Shown here: positions 43,872-56,127 of the stretch, piece after piece
Numbering within the stretch: the first letter of the stretch is position 1
How the letters are laid out: every line of letters begins with the position of its first letter
NCBI GenBank assembly: GCA_037367405.1
Contig: JAZKJV010006929.1
Location: forward strand, 1-64,000
Source of the DNA: Ottelia alismoides
Lineage: Eukaryota > Streptophyta > Magnoliopsida > Alismatales > Hydrocharitaceae
Length of the DNA stretch: 64,000 nt
Reading direction: 5' to 3'
Made by a program: the position numbers and the translations under genes
Notes under the pieces: generated by a model
Told to the model about the DNA's origin: nothing
Database searches by the model: none
What the model saw: the letters and a program-made list of their open reading frames with translations, nothing else

Positions 43872-45598
43872 CTCCCCCTCGAGCTGAAGCATGCAATGTT
43901 CAGCTTGGACAAATCGAAAGAAATATCAAACTCATGCTACATGACACTATGAACAATATCAACATAACACGCACAACTGTCGGCTGCTGTCGAGGACGTT
44001 GCTTCTCATGCCGTGCATGTAAGGAGGAACAAATGGGTTGGAGTGAGTCAATCTGAATCTCCTCGTCAGAAAGCATGTGCTATGTACTGTGTCTACCCGA
44101 GCTACTGCAATTGAAAAATGAGTCTCGTCGGAGTATTCTGGCCCGTCAGGGCCGCCACAACATGTGAACAACTGCTCCATCTCTGAAAGGGTTGAACTGA
44201 AAAGTCGTGAAGACATCCTTGTCGGAGTCCAAGGTCGCTAGAGAATGGAGTCTGAAAAAGTCTCCTTGACAGAGAACTGGGTCTCTCCCATATTGGCTCA
44301 GAGAATGAGATCTCTATTCTACAGTCCCTATGAAACCACACGAAAACCCTAGCCCACATGGCATATGGAATATGATCTCTACTCTGTAGTCCCTATGAAA
44401 CACATAAAAACTCTAATCAAAATAAAAGATGGAGACCACTGAAAAAGTGATGGCAAACATGTGTACATCAAACTGAAGACTTGGATAACAATCGTCGAGT
44501 CTGAAAAACTGAAATGTAGAGTCTGAACAATTGGTTGGTCTGGAATCTGATGTCTGAATCTGGAACAGACCTGTGACTATATACAATACTCTCCCTTTAT
44601 CCCATACTTGTCGGCACACAATGACATTGACAATGTTGAGAGAAGACAGTAAAATGAGAAAGAAACAAAAAATCACAAATGTCGTTCTTAATTTTTTTTC
44701 CGGATCTTCAAATCAAATCATTTTTTGAAGACATTTTTTTCTGGTTAATCCATTTTTTATAACCAACTCACATTTTTTAAGCATATGTTTTTTTTGTACG
44801 CACCTCATTTTTCTACGTCGATTTCCTTGTTTTTTAGCCGTCTTCTCCTTTTTTTTGAAACAGCACACGACCCAACTTTAAACTTGCAACACTCCCCCTT
44901 TTTTATACTATCGACCAAATTTGGCCTGATCTCTCTCCTCCCCCTCTTTGTAAAGCACACACGGCCCAAGTAGGTCCTTACCAAAGCAAAGAAAAATATT
45001 TTTTTAAAACCACGGTCGAATTTGAGCCCCACTTTTTTATTTAAATATGCCCTAACAATGGTCCTAACCCTATTTAGGGTTCCCCATTTGGGAACCCCTC
45101 ACAGGAGCCACCGCCTGGAGCAAAGCCCGATGGGGCACCACCTCTCGTGAAGCACGATGTCACGCTGAATCTCAGCGCACTTCTTGACGATGCCATGCTT
45201 GTGAAGCCCCTCCTACTCCTCGAGGAGATACTCAATGGTGCCATTGTTGCTCCAGCCGTGGCCCTCCACTGAGAGTTTCTCCTGCGAGATGAGGTACCAC
45301 TATAGGAGCGGGGGGAGGTGCCTCCGCCAGAGGCGCGGAGGCGAGGGGATGCTCCTCGCGGCGATCGGTGCCTTGCGACGACCTGGAAGTTGTTGGGGAG
45401 ATCACCGTCGCCTGGTGGGTTTGAGACCTGGAAAAAGGGCCGCCTGCCGCCATATGCATGGAGCTACTATCTCCGCCTTGAGTTCGACCATGGCCTAAGG
45501 GCCCGAGGGATTCCGCTGCTGCCTCTGAAGGAGGGGAGTTGCAGGGGTCGTCGCTTGCAGCTTCTTCGTTGTTTTTTTTTCGACTGGGAATTTCTTGG

Positions 45599-46212
45599 CT
45601 GGATATGCCTAGAACTCGCGCAAGATCTGACCTGGAAGTGTATGTGATGGAGTGTGGTAGGGGCTGAAATGGGAACCATCGCCTGGAAGATCTAACCAAG
45701 GCCATTGGAGGCGGAGGGTCGAGGTGCTGAAGCCCTCATGGGGTATCTGTATCTTTGCCACTTGGCTCTCTGGAACCCTAGAAATTCCCTAGATATCCTT
45801 ATAAGATCGGCTTCCAACTTGATGATGTACGTGGCATGATCTGGCCAGGGTTTCTGCTGAAAACTCTCAAGCCAATCTTGGACATAAGCAAATCCACGAT
45901 CATGCCTGGATATGCCTAGAACTCGCGCAAGATCTGACCTGGAAGTGTATGTGATGGAGTGTGGTAGGGGCTGAAATGGGAACCTTCGCCTGGAAGATCT
46001 AACCAAGGCCACTGGAGGCGGAGAGTCGAGGTGCTGAAGCCCTCATGGGGTATCTGTATCTTCGCCACTTGGCTCTCTGGAACCCTAGAAATTCCCTAGA
46101 TATCCCTATAAGATCGGCTTCCAACTTGATGATGCACGTGGCATGATCTGGCCAGGGTTTCTGCTGAAAACTCTCAAGCCAATCTTGGACATAAGCAAAT
46201 CCACGATCATAA
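45599..46212. repeat. 307-bp tandem duplication inside element D
   Basis: Copies 45599-45905 and 45906-46212 are nearly identical with offset 307. The minus-strand ORFs 45692-46012 and 45999-46226 share the duplicated peptide (DRGFAYVQDWLESFQQK). The peptide matches no family I know. Confidence 0.9.
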
Positions 46213-46343
46213 TAATGAATCTTCAAGTATGAACCAAGAACCGACTCTCGACTAAATTATGAATCAGGGTTTCAACAAGACCCTATAACTGAATCTCGAA
46301 TCTTGAACATAAATAAAACATCAACTCTTCGAGAATCGAACCT

Positions 46344-46355
46344 GCTCTGATACCT
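46344..46355 (-). promoter_or_regulatory. primer-binding site of element D
   Basis: AGGTATCAGAGC on the minus strand next to the 5' LTR; one base off the Met-tRNA consensus. Confidence 0.8.
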
Positions 46356-46670
46356 TGTTAGAAAATATAAAGCGAAAGCGTATCAAAGAGAAATAGAATA
46401 AAAACATTAAGAACTCGAGATTTTACGCGGAACCCTACTCCCTAAGGAGCGAGATGAAACCACAGGAGAATGCTTCAAAGAGCTGATGTATGTATTGCAC
46501 TTTCTCACTGAACACAGAAGGTGTGAGGCTTCTTATATAGCCCTCACCGAGTCTCCACTTCCCCACAGACGGTCGGCGTGAGACCAAACAACTAATGGTA
46601 AATATGGATCATGGAGTGTTACATTTACGCATCTATAACATAAGTGACATATAACACATATACTCCAACA
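46356..46670 (-). repeat. 5' LTR of element D
   Basis: 315 bp, minus strand TGTTGGAGTATATG to TTTTCTAACA, with a TATATAAGAAGCC promoter box as in element C. Confidence 0.88.
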
Positions 46671-46807
46671 ATACGTACATGTAAAACTACTATATATACA
46701 TTGTGAAATGTGTAGGGATTAAATCCCTCGTGCAAATGCAATGTTACATATACTATATGTTGCTCCATACATAAGTTTTGTACGTATTCTGTATATGCAC
46801 ATATATA

Positions 46808-46816
46808 TATTTTGTA
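46808..46816. repeat. 9-bp TSD TATTTTGTA (left copy)
   Basis: Exact copy at 48250-48258. Confidence 0.88.
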
Positions 46817-48249
46817 GGGATTTTATCACTTGTGCCCCTCCGAGATATCGCAATATCAGTTGTGCCCCTATCTTTTTGATAATATCACCTGTGCCCCTCA
46901 CTTCTTGCTCCGTCATCAGTTGTGCCCTTCCGTCAGATTGGCCGTCAAAAAATTAAAATAACCATGGTTTATTCAAACCATGGTGTGGTTAAGAAGGGTA
47001 TTATGGTCATAATTCCATAGCAGAGCTGTAGGCTGCACCGTAGCTAGAGGTCGAACTTCGACGAGAGCTTCTCCTCGTCCGAGTGGTCGGAGTCGCTCTC
47101 CCATCTCGGGACGGAGCTCGAGGCTGCACCGTAGCGGGGAGAAGGTGGGGCATGGGTGCGGGGGACGGCGCGGGGACGGGGGAGGGGTAGGTTGGGGCAG
47201 AGGGGTCGCAGGGGGAGGTGCGGGCTGGGGGAGGAAGTGGGGCCTGAGCGCAGGGGACAGTGCGAGGACGTGGGAGGCGTAGGTTGGGGTGGAGGGGTCG
47301 CAGGGGGAGGTGCGGACTGGGGGAGGAGGCGCGACCTGGGCGCGTGGGGCGGCGGGGGCAGGAGGAGGCGCAGGGGAGGAGGAGGCGTGGGGAAGGGGAG
47401 GCGAGGGGACAACAGGCCGGGGGAGGGACCACAGGGGGAGGTGCGGGCTGGGGGAGGAGGCACGGCTTGGGCGCGTGGGGCAACGGGGGCAGGAGGAGGC
47501 GCAGGGGAGGAGGAGGCGTGGGGAGGGGAAGGTGAGGGGACAACATGCCGGGGGAGGGGCCGCAGGGGGAGGTGCGAGCTGGGGGAGGAGGCGCGGCCTG
47601 GGCGCGTGGGGCAGTGGGGGCAGGAGGAGGCGCGGGGGATGAGGAGGCATGGGGAGGGGGAGGCGAGGGGACAACGAGCCGGGGGAGGGGCTGCAGGGGG
47701 AGGTGCGGCCTGGGGGACGAGGTGCGGCCTGTGCGCGGGGGGGGGGGGGCAGGAGGAGGCGCGGGGGAGGAGGAGAGGGGACGGTGTGGGCCGAGGGAGG
47801 AGTAGGCTGGGGCGGAGGGGCCGCAGGGGGAGGTGCGGGCTGAGGGACGAGGTGCAGGCTGGGTGTGGAGGTGCGGCCTTGGCGCGGGGGGCGGTGGGGT
47901 GGGGGGTGGTTGGGCCGGCAGGGAGGTCGGGGCGGAGGGCGGCAGAGGGTGGGGCGGAGGGGCGGCAGCAGGTGGGAGAGAAAGAAGATGGGAGAGGAGG
48001 AGGAGAAGGGAGGAAGAAGACGGAGGAGGAGGAGAAGGGAGGAAGAAGACATTCCAATCCTTTTTTTTACTTTAATTCCATCTGTGTCCTTGAAGTTAAC
48101 GTCCGTTTGCGCTGTGGATGGACGGTCACTAACCCGAGGGGCACAAGTGATATATTAGCAAGAAGTGAGGGGCACAACTGATATTATCAAAAAGATAGGG
48201 GCGTAACTGATATTGCGATATCTCGGAGGGGCACAAGTGATAAAATCCC
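46817..48249. mobile_element. Mutator-type non-autonomous element with GC-rich minisatellite core
   Basis: 1433 bp. The first and last 95 or so bases are inverted repeats beginning GGGATTTTATCACTTGTGCC, with few mismatches, and the TSD is an exact 9-mer. Each end holds several copies of TATCA.TTGTGCCCCT at roughly 30-bp spacing. The interior (47150-48050) is an extreme G+C, purine-skewed minisatellite. No transposase is present. Confidence 0.88.
47150..48050. repeat. GC-rich minisatellite, period about 131 bp
   Basis: The landmark CCGGGGGAGGG occurs at 47417, 47548 and 47679, 131 bases apart, with GGGGGAGGTGCGGGCTGG and GCGCGTGGGGC blocks in between. Flanking units are partial. Long ORFs exist on both strands (341 residues Gly/Arg-rich on plus, 359 residues Pro-rich on minus) because A/T-containing stops are rare; I do not call them genes. 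Confidence 0.88.
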
Positions 48250-49268
48250 TATTTTGTATTTATATGTAAGTGCTACAAACCCATATTTGTATGTAATGTG
48301 AGTTTTTATTCTTTTATTTTTTTGTATTTTGTTTGTTTCGAAAAGTTTTAAGGTATTTTGAATCTTTTTTGCTAATTTTATTATATTTTATTTTGTAATT
48401 TTTGGAAAATTTTGTACTTACGGCCTCATGTTCCTTTATAAGATGCACTAATTAGCTATAAAAAAACGCTGCTACATGTTTCGATGTAATTTGACCGTTT
48501 ATTGACATTGTAGGTTTATTAGCATTAGGAAGACAATGTGAACCTCTTGAAGATAATTTAATTAGACATGTTATCAAGATGGATCATGGAACTAGGTCTA
48601 ATCGATATATCGCCAAGCCTTGCTCATTCAATACCTATTCGAAACCGTCACTACTGTCATCTCTTGATTGCCTTTTTAACATGTCCTCCAAGGCTACGCG
48701 AAATATGCAAGGACTTAATCCCTTGCGCAAGTGCAATTGTTATACATATACTATCTATGTAACTATTGGCATAGCTTTGTATGTATCCTATATATACAAA
48801 TGCGCGCGTGTGCATATATATATTGTATGGCAGTATGCGTATGTGAGTGTTACAAACACATATTTACCTAATGAGTGTTTTTGTTCTTTTTTTGTTGTTA
48901 ATAGTTGATAGTTATTAGGTACTTTGAGATTGTTGCTAATTTTTATGTAAGTTATGCTTTATATTATTTGGAATTATTGTATCTGACCCAACTATTCCTC
49001 ATTATAAGATACACTATTTAGCTATAAGAGTATGCTAGTTTTAATGTAATTTGAATGTTTATTTACACTATATATTCATTAGGGTTAGGAGACAATGCTA
49101 GCCTCTTGAAGATAGATTAATCAGACATGTTATCATGAAGAAACTAGATTTCATGGGTAGATCATCAAGCCCAACTCATTAACTACCTCTTCAAAACCAA
49201 CTATCGTTGTGTCGCCTTCACTTCTCTGACATGCCATAGGAGTGTATTATGTTGAAATCCCCTATGTG

Positions 49269-49655
49269 CAAGGTTGGAAAAGTTGATAGTCGGTACTTGG
49301 TCGGCCGGATCACTGGCTAAGGATTAATCGACAGTCATGTGATTAATCAGATTTTGCCGGACTATAATCAACTTTGATTTTCTATTATTTTAAATATATA
49401 TACCATTTTTATACATATATTTACATAGATCTTGTTCATGTTATACTATTATAATGAAATAAAAGAAGTAATTGAATTTATATAAAAATTAAGCTTATTA
49501 TAATAAATTTGCTTTTAAAAAAATAAAAAATAAAAATATAGTATCTCCAAGCAAAAATTGGTTGATTAGTGCGCCCAATCGGAATTAATTAGTACTCGGT
49601 CGGCCACCCTTTTGAATAGTCTAGTCGGGCAAGTCGGGCGTCTTTTACAACACTG
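49269..49655. mobile_element. hAT-like MITE with AGTCGG/GGTCGGCC words
   Basis: 387 bp flanked by the exact 8-bp TSD CCTATGTG (49261-49268 and 49656-49663). Ends CAAGGTTGGAAAAG and CTTTTACAACACTG are inverted. Both end regions carry repeated TAGTCGG/TCGGTCGGCC words; the middle is AT-rich. Confidence 0.87.
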
Positions 49656-49706
49656 CCTATGTGACTTCGCCTCCTCTTTTACAACACCCAATGTCTCATC
49701 AACCGT

Positions 49707-49851
49707 TGTTGGGAGGAAATGATTTGTTGTTATTTCGAAGAACCCTAGGCTCTCTTTATATAGAGAAGGCCTATGGGTAAATTACATAAGATGGAAACAA
49801 GAAAAATAAAATCAACAGACACAATACATAGAATATACAAATTTCTCCATA
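49707..49851 (-). repeat. 3' LTR of Copia E
   Basis: Plus-strand text TGTTGGGAGGAAATG to TCTCCATA; includes the ACCCTAGGCTCTC and TTATATAGAG promoter segments. Confidence 0.85.
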
Positions 49852-50297
49852 CTCCCCCTCAAGATGGAGCATAGATATCAATCATGCTCAGCTTGGAAGA
49901 ACATTTCTGGAATGGCCCTCTGAGCAGTGGCTTGGTGAAGATGTCGACAGTCTGCTCTCATGAACTGAAATGAGAAGTAGAAATCAAGCCCTTCTGGATC
50001 ATATCTCTAGTGTAGTGGCAATCTACTTCAATATGTTTTGTTCTTTCATGAAAAGTAGGATTATTAGCAATGAATAGTGCGGCTTGACATTGTAGCTGCA
50101 TTGGTAGAGGTACTATATGCAAATCTTCTAGTACATCTCGATCCTACATCATCTCAGTACTTGCTTGTGCCATGGCCTTATATTCAGATTCAGCACTAGA
50201 TCTAGTTACCACTGTTTGTTTCTTGCTTTTTCAAGAAACGAAAGAACTACGCACAAATACTGCAAAACCTGAAGTAGACTTCCGATCCTTAGGGCAT

Positions 50298-53200
50298 TTA
50301 TGCATAATCCGCATTAGCACATGCAGAAATAGAAATGTTTGTTTCTTTTACGAATAGCAATCCTGTGCTTGGAGACGACTTTCGATAACTTAGTATCATG
50401 TATATGACATTCATATGTACTTGTCTAGGCTGTTCCATGAACTGACTCACCCGACTCATTGCAAAAGCGATATCAGGTCTAGTGATAGTAATATAGTGGA
50501 GCTTACCCACCATTTCTCTATATCTTCTCCTGTCAACCTCATATGTATCATTGTCATATAACTTCATGCTTGGGTCCATAGGAGTAGTTGAGGGTCGATA
50601 CCCAATCGCACCCGTCTCAACAAGCATATCCAGTAATATACTTCCTTTGGGTCATCATAAGACCCTGCACATTCCTGTCAAACTCCAACCCCAGAAAATA
50701 TCGTAGAGTGCCAAGATCCTTCGTAATAAACTGATGGCTCATAAATGCTTTTGCCATATTTATCCCCTATGTATCATCTCCTGTAACTAGTATATCATCA
50801 ACATACACCATGATGACAATCGTACCTCTAGAAGTCTTCAGGACGAATAAAGAGTGATCTGCATTTGATCTTTTGAACCTTTTCTTTTCAATTAGATGAG
50901 AAAACATATGAAATCACGCCCGTGGGCTTTGTTTAAGGCTATATATCGCCTTGTGAAGTCTACACACCATTTAACTCTCCCCCTCAGCAACAAATCTCAG
51001 AGGTTGCTGCATGTAGACTTCTTCCTGCAGATCGTCATACAAGAAGGCATTCTTAACATCAAGCTGAAACAAGGGCCAATCACTTACCATAACAACTAAC
51101 AGAAGGACACGTAGAGTCGAATGATGTGCAACTGGAGAGAAGGTGTCCATATAATCCACACCGTATGTTTGAGTGAACCCTCGCGCCACTAGCCTTGCCT
51201 TGTAATGGTCAATGCTGCCATATGCACGATATTTGACAGTAAACACCCGCTTATAGTTGACAGCAGATGCTCCTGGCGGAGCAGGAACCAAGCTCCATGT
51301 ACCCTGCGAATGTAGAGCAACCATTTCCTCCTCCATGGCAGAACGCCAGCAGTCAATCTTCAAGGCATCCTGATGAGTCCGTGGTATCTCCACAACTGAT
51401 AAAGACATAGCAAACCTCTGAAAGTCCCCCGTGAGACGATAAGAGGAAACCTGTGAGGCAAGTGGATATGATACATAGGTACGTTTCTGTTTCCGTATGG
51501 CAATAGGGACATCCAGATCATCAAAAATAGTACTTACCCGTATACTATTCTCCTGCAACGATGATCTCTGCACTTGCACATTATCAGACCCATCGTTAGT
51601 ATTAATATCTGGACAAACCTGAGGCATGCTGGATGATTGACGAGCACCATGACCAAGAACAGACCGACGGGTATAGAATTTTGGTAAGGATGACACGTGT
51701 GGTTGTGGAGGAGGTGGTGGTGGTATGTTAACGGGAATAGGAATAAGAGATGGTGGACACGAAGGAGGAGGGACATAGATCTCATCATCAGACGTGGACG
51801 ATGCCAACCTGTCACTTGCAGGGGAGAAATACATGGCAAACTCAAAAAATGTGACATCGAGACTGACAAAATATTTCCTGTTTACAGGGTCGTAGCATCG
51901 GTACCCTTCTGAGTCCGGGAGTAACCAACAAAAACACACTTGACAGCCCTAGGTGAGAGCTTGTCAAGTCCCGGAGATAATTGATGAACGAATGCAACAA
52001 CACTAAAGACATGAGGAGTAAGTGAGAATAATTCATTATCAGGAAAGACAACAGAAAGAGGAATTTTCTCACCTAAAACTGAAGATAGCATACGATTCAC
52101 AAGATAACATGCTGTAAGGACTGCATCTCCCCAAAAAGAAATGGGGGCACAACTTCGGATAAGAAGCGTCCGAGTGATATCAAGAAGATGACGATACTTT
52201 TTCTCAGCAACGCCAATCTGGTGAGACTTGTAAGCACATGTGGTTTGATGGATAATACCTCTAGATGAGAAGAATTGTGAAAGAGAACGAGTGCAAAATT
52301 CCAAAGCATTATCCGTACACACATATTTCACAACTGAGGAAAAACATTATGCACTTCATTTATAAGATTTTTGATCACATACCCTACTTCAGATTTATTC
52401 TTCAACAAAAACACCCACGACATGCGAGAAAAGTCATCAACAACAACAAGATAAAACCTATGTTCCTGGTGATCAGGAACACGACTCGGACCCAAATGTC
52501 AAAATGAAATAACTCAAAAGAGGAGCTACTGCTTCGAGATTGACGACTAGGGAAGCTAGATCTATGGTGCTTTCCCAATTGACATGCTTCACACAGAAAG
52601 GAAGAACTTGGTGAAATCTGAGGCAAGATATGATGCATCTTCTGATGAGGGAGGTGACCAAATCATAGATGCCATGTAAAAGGAGATACTGGACCACTTG
52701 AGTGAGAGGAGACGCCAGCGTATGAGGTCCGGACCAAACGATAAAGACCGTCCTGCTCAGTGCCACGACCAATCACCCTGCCCATAAGAATGTCCTGAAA
52801 AATAAGAGACGATGGGTCAAATATAGCGCGACAGTGCAAATCCTTCATAATCTGACTGATAGAAAGTAAATTCATCATTCAGGAGCGTGTAACACATTCT
52901 GTAGACGCATGGAAGGCGATAAAGTAATATCCCCCTATCCAATAATGGGAGAATGAGTCCCATCTGCTGTCACGATGAATCGCCTCGGTGGAACCCCTCC
53001 CTATATGATGTAAGTTTATCTCTGTCTCGGCAAAGATGGTGTGTCGCGCCGGAATCCATAATCCAATCTGAGACATCAGATCCATGACATGAGGTAAAAG
53101 CATAAGCACTGCCTGAGGTGCTGACAGTGGCAGAGGTACCGACAGAGGCTGAAGCAGCAATATCCGAGGTGCCTCCTGGAAAGTCTGTAGAGGCGGGGGG

Positions 53201-54096
53201 GGGGGGGCATAATGTCACGCAATCTAGCAACGAGCTCCTCGAACTGCTGATCTGAAGCATATGCCGATGGAGATGCAACATGCTTGGCTACATGTGTCGA
53301 GGCCGGAAAACCATGCTTAGAATATAGCATGTATCCTCTGCATGAACTGGTCGATGACAAAAGGTGCACGGCTGATGAAAACGACCGCCTCTCCCATGAG
53401 GTCCACGACCACGGAATGAAGAAGAGCCTCCTCTGCATCTGGAGGCAGCCATCACTGAAGGTGGCTGAGTAGAAACATTGGACCAGACTGTAATGCGGCT
53501 AAGTCTGCGGTAAACTTCCTCCATAGGAGGAACGGTGACATATGCAAGAATCTGCGAGCGAGCAACATCGTACTCATGGTCAAGTGATGCAAGTAGGACC
53601 TCTACCATGGTAGCATTCCGAAAGGTCTTCTGTTGCTCTGGAGTCGTCGTAAGAGGAATGATGATGTAGAGCTTCTCAAATATCCCTCGCAAAAATGTAT
53701 ATAAGGAATGAAGGGGCCGTTCATTCTGCTTGACTGTAAATATGTCATGCTGAAGCTGAAGGATCTTGTCTCATTTTGCACCTGCGAATATGTTGCTGCA
53801 AGTATGTCCCACATAGTCTTAGCAGTGGGCCGATGGAGAACGTCATTGGCGTTCTCCATGGACAGTGTGCCTGAAAGCCAAACTTTGGCGTATGAATCAT
53901 CAGCCTCCCACGAGGCATAAATCCCAGTTTTCTCTGCCGGCTCATCTTCGGTAAGAATGTGCTTCTTACCATTCGACTTCATGAGATTCATGAACTGCAT
54001 CGTCTAGAGCTCATATTTCATCCCATCCATCTTGACAATTGACGCTGGACATTTGAAAGCGCATATGGAGGGTATATCGACCTTATTTTCTGACAT
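50298..54096 (-). pseudogene. gag-pol of Copia E, broken
   Basis: Gag starts at 54096 (MSENKVDIPS) and has an early stop before KKHILTEDEP. The knuckle CTFCHRPVHAEDTC is near 53360 and the protease site DWIMDSGATHH near 53060. Integrase runs from 52640 to 51882 (CQLGKHHRSSFPSRQSR, then RGIIHQTTCAYKSHQ). A 322-codon open segment (51939-50971) joins the integrase tail to the first part of RT ([20 protein letters not shown]). The RT palm box near 50795 is an intact YVDDILVTG. RNase H begins within 50627-50298 (ACANADYA). Stops and frameshifts separate the blocks. Confidence 0.88.
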
Positions 54097-54391
54097 ATTG
54101 CCGCAGATATGGAACTAGTGTTTGTAAACCAAAGAACAAATGTCTACATAAACTCCGGAGGATTTGACTGCATATGTAGACCTATGCACTCAAACCCATA
54201 GATAGACGGGGGCCGGCTGTGGGAGGGGCCGGCGGTGGGAGGGGAGGAGGGCGGGCAGCGGTGGTGGTAGAGAGGGGAGAAAGAGAGGGGAGCAGGCGAC
54301 GGCGAGAGAAAGAGAGAGAGGGGCCGACGATGGCGGGAGGGAGAAGAGGGGGGTGGGGTGGCGGTGGATTAGGGTTTTGACTCTGATACCA

Positions 54392-54531
54392 TGTTGGGAG
54401 AAAAGGATACGTTATTATTCCAAAGAACCCTAGGCTCTCTTATATAGAGGACTATGGGTAAATTACTTAAGATGGAAACAAGAAAATAAAATTAACAGAC
54501 ATGGTACATAGAATATGTAAATATCTCCACA
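54392..54531 (-). repeat. 5' LTR of Copia E
   Basis: 140 bp, with CTTATATAGAGG (promoter box on the minus strand) and the end ATCTCCACA. Confidence 0.85.
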
Positions 54532-54536
54532 ATCAT

Positions 54537-55200
54537 CACCACAGATCCTACCAAAGATCACCTCTTCTATCGACCGCCGTACACCATCATCACCCATAAA
54601 ATCAGCCCATCATACTACCAATTTTGCAACTGATTAGGATGGGGGCTCGACGGGGGACCAACCCTGATAGAACCTAACCTTCCCTCCATGTGCTAACTCG
54701 GTTGAATATGCCCTCGTTCCACTAGTAGTAGCCTACATAATCGCTTTACTGGCATGGCCCGATGCACATTTAATTTGACGGGTCATGGGATGGGCTTTTG
54801 CCTGCAATTTTTATATCCTGGTCGATCCATGGCTGATCCATCCAAATAACATGGGCTCTTGTTTGGGTCAGGTTGGATGGTAGCATAGAGGAGCAGTAGC
54901 ATAGAGAAGGAGCTGTAGCATATGGTCCCTATCCTGGTGACCACATGATGAGGATGAATGGGCATCACGAGGACTACGTGTATAGGAAGAAACGTTTCTA
55001 ACTTGACTATTCACAATTGAAAGATGGTGTGTGACATATATATGAGAAGAGCAGAGAAATGTGCTAGTTGTTGTGCAATGAGAAAACTGACTTCATGATG
55101 AAGATGTAGGGTAAGATTGCTTGATTTTGGATTCGTTGAAGTTTCATCACTCCGATTTTTTGTTAACCAGTTTTTCTCGAAAGAAGAATGGTCACCCATG
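54537..55200. other. intergenic DNA, nothing recognised
   Basis: Short ORFs only; no similarity I can name. Confidence 0.4.
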
Positions 55201-55209
55201 GTAGGTGTT

Positions 55210-56090
55210 CACCTTGATAAAAGCTTCATCAATCACATTTTAATAAACATTACAAGTACATAGGCCATGACTTGAAAAGGAAATTAGCCTGTGTACATTC
55301 TCTCCACCATAACGCATACTATGGAAACCTATAGCATTTATGGCTAGCCAGAGAGTCTAGATGATGTCACGTCGGACAACTTCTCTCTCTCTCTCTCCCT
55401 CTTTCTCTCGCTCCAGTTTGGAGCAGTAAGTCACAATCCCAGACTTCATCAACATTCATCCTCGGCTAGAAATATCCAACCATGCCCTGTGAATATTCTT
55501 TGCATACTTGCAACAAAAGTAGAGATGTGAGAATTGAGAAGTATTCTTCCTTCTCCCTGTAAATTGGACGACTTCTGTATCCAGAATAAACCGTGCCCTG
55601 AAGCCTGTAGTCATCATTCTCTCTCCCATGAGCAACCACAAGATATTCACTTGCAATGGAGTTTGCACTATCCAGATCACTCGACAATCTCTAGCTAAGT
55701 TCATATCCTTGTTCATAGCTTCTGTTGCCAAAGCATTGCTGGGCCTTTTAATAGGAAAATCTTGCTCTCCCAAGTCCAGTGATCCCGAGCCCCTGTCGAG
55801 GGGTCATTCCTTATTTTCAGTCTCCAAAGCCTGCGTAAACTCCCTCAGCTTCTGCTCTGAAAGGCCACAGGAGAACAATGACATCCACATTACATCAATA
55901 TGCCCGGTCCAGCCCAGCAGTCGACCACCTTAGCCTCCTTATTTCTTGCCAAGGCAAAGAGATGGGGGAATTTATCACAAAACAGACTCCTCGTTCATTC
56001 ATCTGTCCAAAACCTAAAAGATGTGCCATATCCAACCACAAGTTGTAGAAAGGGCATGGACTTAGGCAGACTGATATGGTGCTGTTCTGT
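55210..56090 (-). pseudogene. L1 LINE ORF2 C-terminal fragment (zf-RVT region)
   Basis: On the minus strand FPHLFALAK near 55960, DVMWMSLFSCGLSEQKL near 55880, FPIKRPSNALA near 55755, VNILWLLMGERMMTTGFRARF near 55610 and FSHLYFCCKYAKNIHRAW near 55500. This is the order of the L1 post-RT zinc-finger region (F.W.L....I.T...L, C..C..E...HLFF.C..A..VW). Stops and frame changes show it is dead. Confidence 0.75.
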
Positions 56091-56127
56091 TGGTTCTCTA
56101 GGTTTTGGAATTAGGGGTAGGTATGTG

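Larger units (their letters stand above)
43559..46670 (-). mobile_element. element D: non-autonomous Copia-type LTR retrotransposon, inverted relative of C
   Basis: LTRs of 313 bp (43559-43871) and 315 bp (46356-46670), exact TSD ATACG (43554-43558 and 46671-46675). On the minus strand: PBS AGGTATCAGAGCA beside the right LTR, a leader GGTTCGATTCTCGAAGAG as in element C, and the PPT CTCGAGGGGGAG beside the left LTR. The interior is 2.5 kb, with a 307-bp tandem duplication and only low-complexity ORFs (45232-45705 minus, Ser/Pro-rich). No pol is present. Confidence 0.9.
46690..49665. repeat. diverged tandem repeats of about 550 bp, with two later insertions
   Basis: After removing the insertions at 46817-48249 and 49269-49655, three runs share landmarks at about 550-bp spacing: GGGATTAAATCCCTCGTGCA near 46715, GGACTTAATCCCTTGCGCA near 48711 and GTTGAAATCCCCTATGTG near 49251. 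The surrounding text also recurs (ATGTTATCA at 48569 and 49128, TTATAAGATGCACT and TTATAAGATACACT). Copies are well diverged. Confidence 0.65.
49707..54531 (-). mobile_element. Copia element E
   Basis: 3' LTR 49707-49851 (145 bp), 5' LTR 54392-54531 (140 bp), PBS TGGTATCAGAG at 54381-54391 on the minus strand and PPT CTTGAGGGGGAG inside the 3' LTR. No clean TSD (ACCGT against ATCAT). Total 4.8 kb. LTR promoter segment and Gag resemble Copia A and F, so the three are one family or close sister families. Confidence 0.9.

Noticed and set aside
46973..48181. 359-residue Pro-rich ORF (minus) and 341-residue Gly/Arg-rich ORF (plus)
   Set aside because: They overlap on opposite strands of a GC-rich minisatellite inside a Mutator-type element. 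Openness follows from base composition; no start context or domain supports translation.
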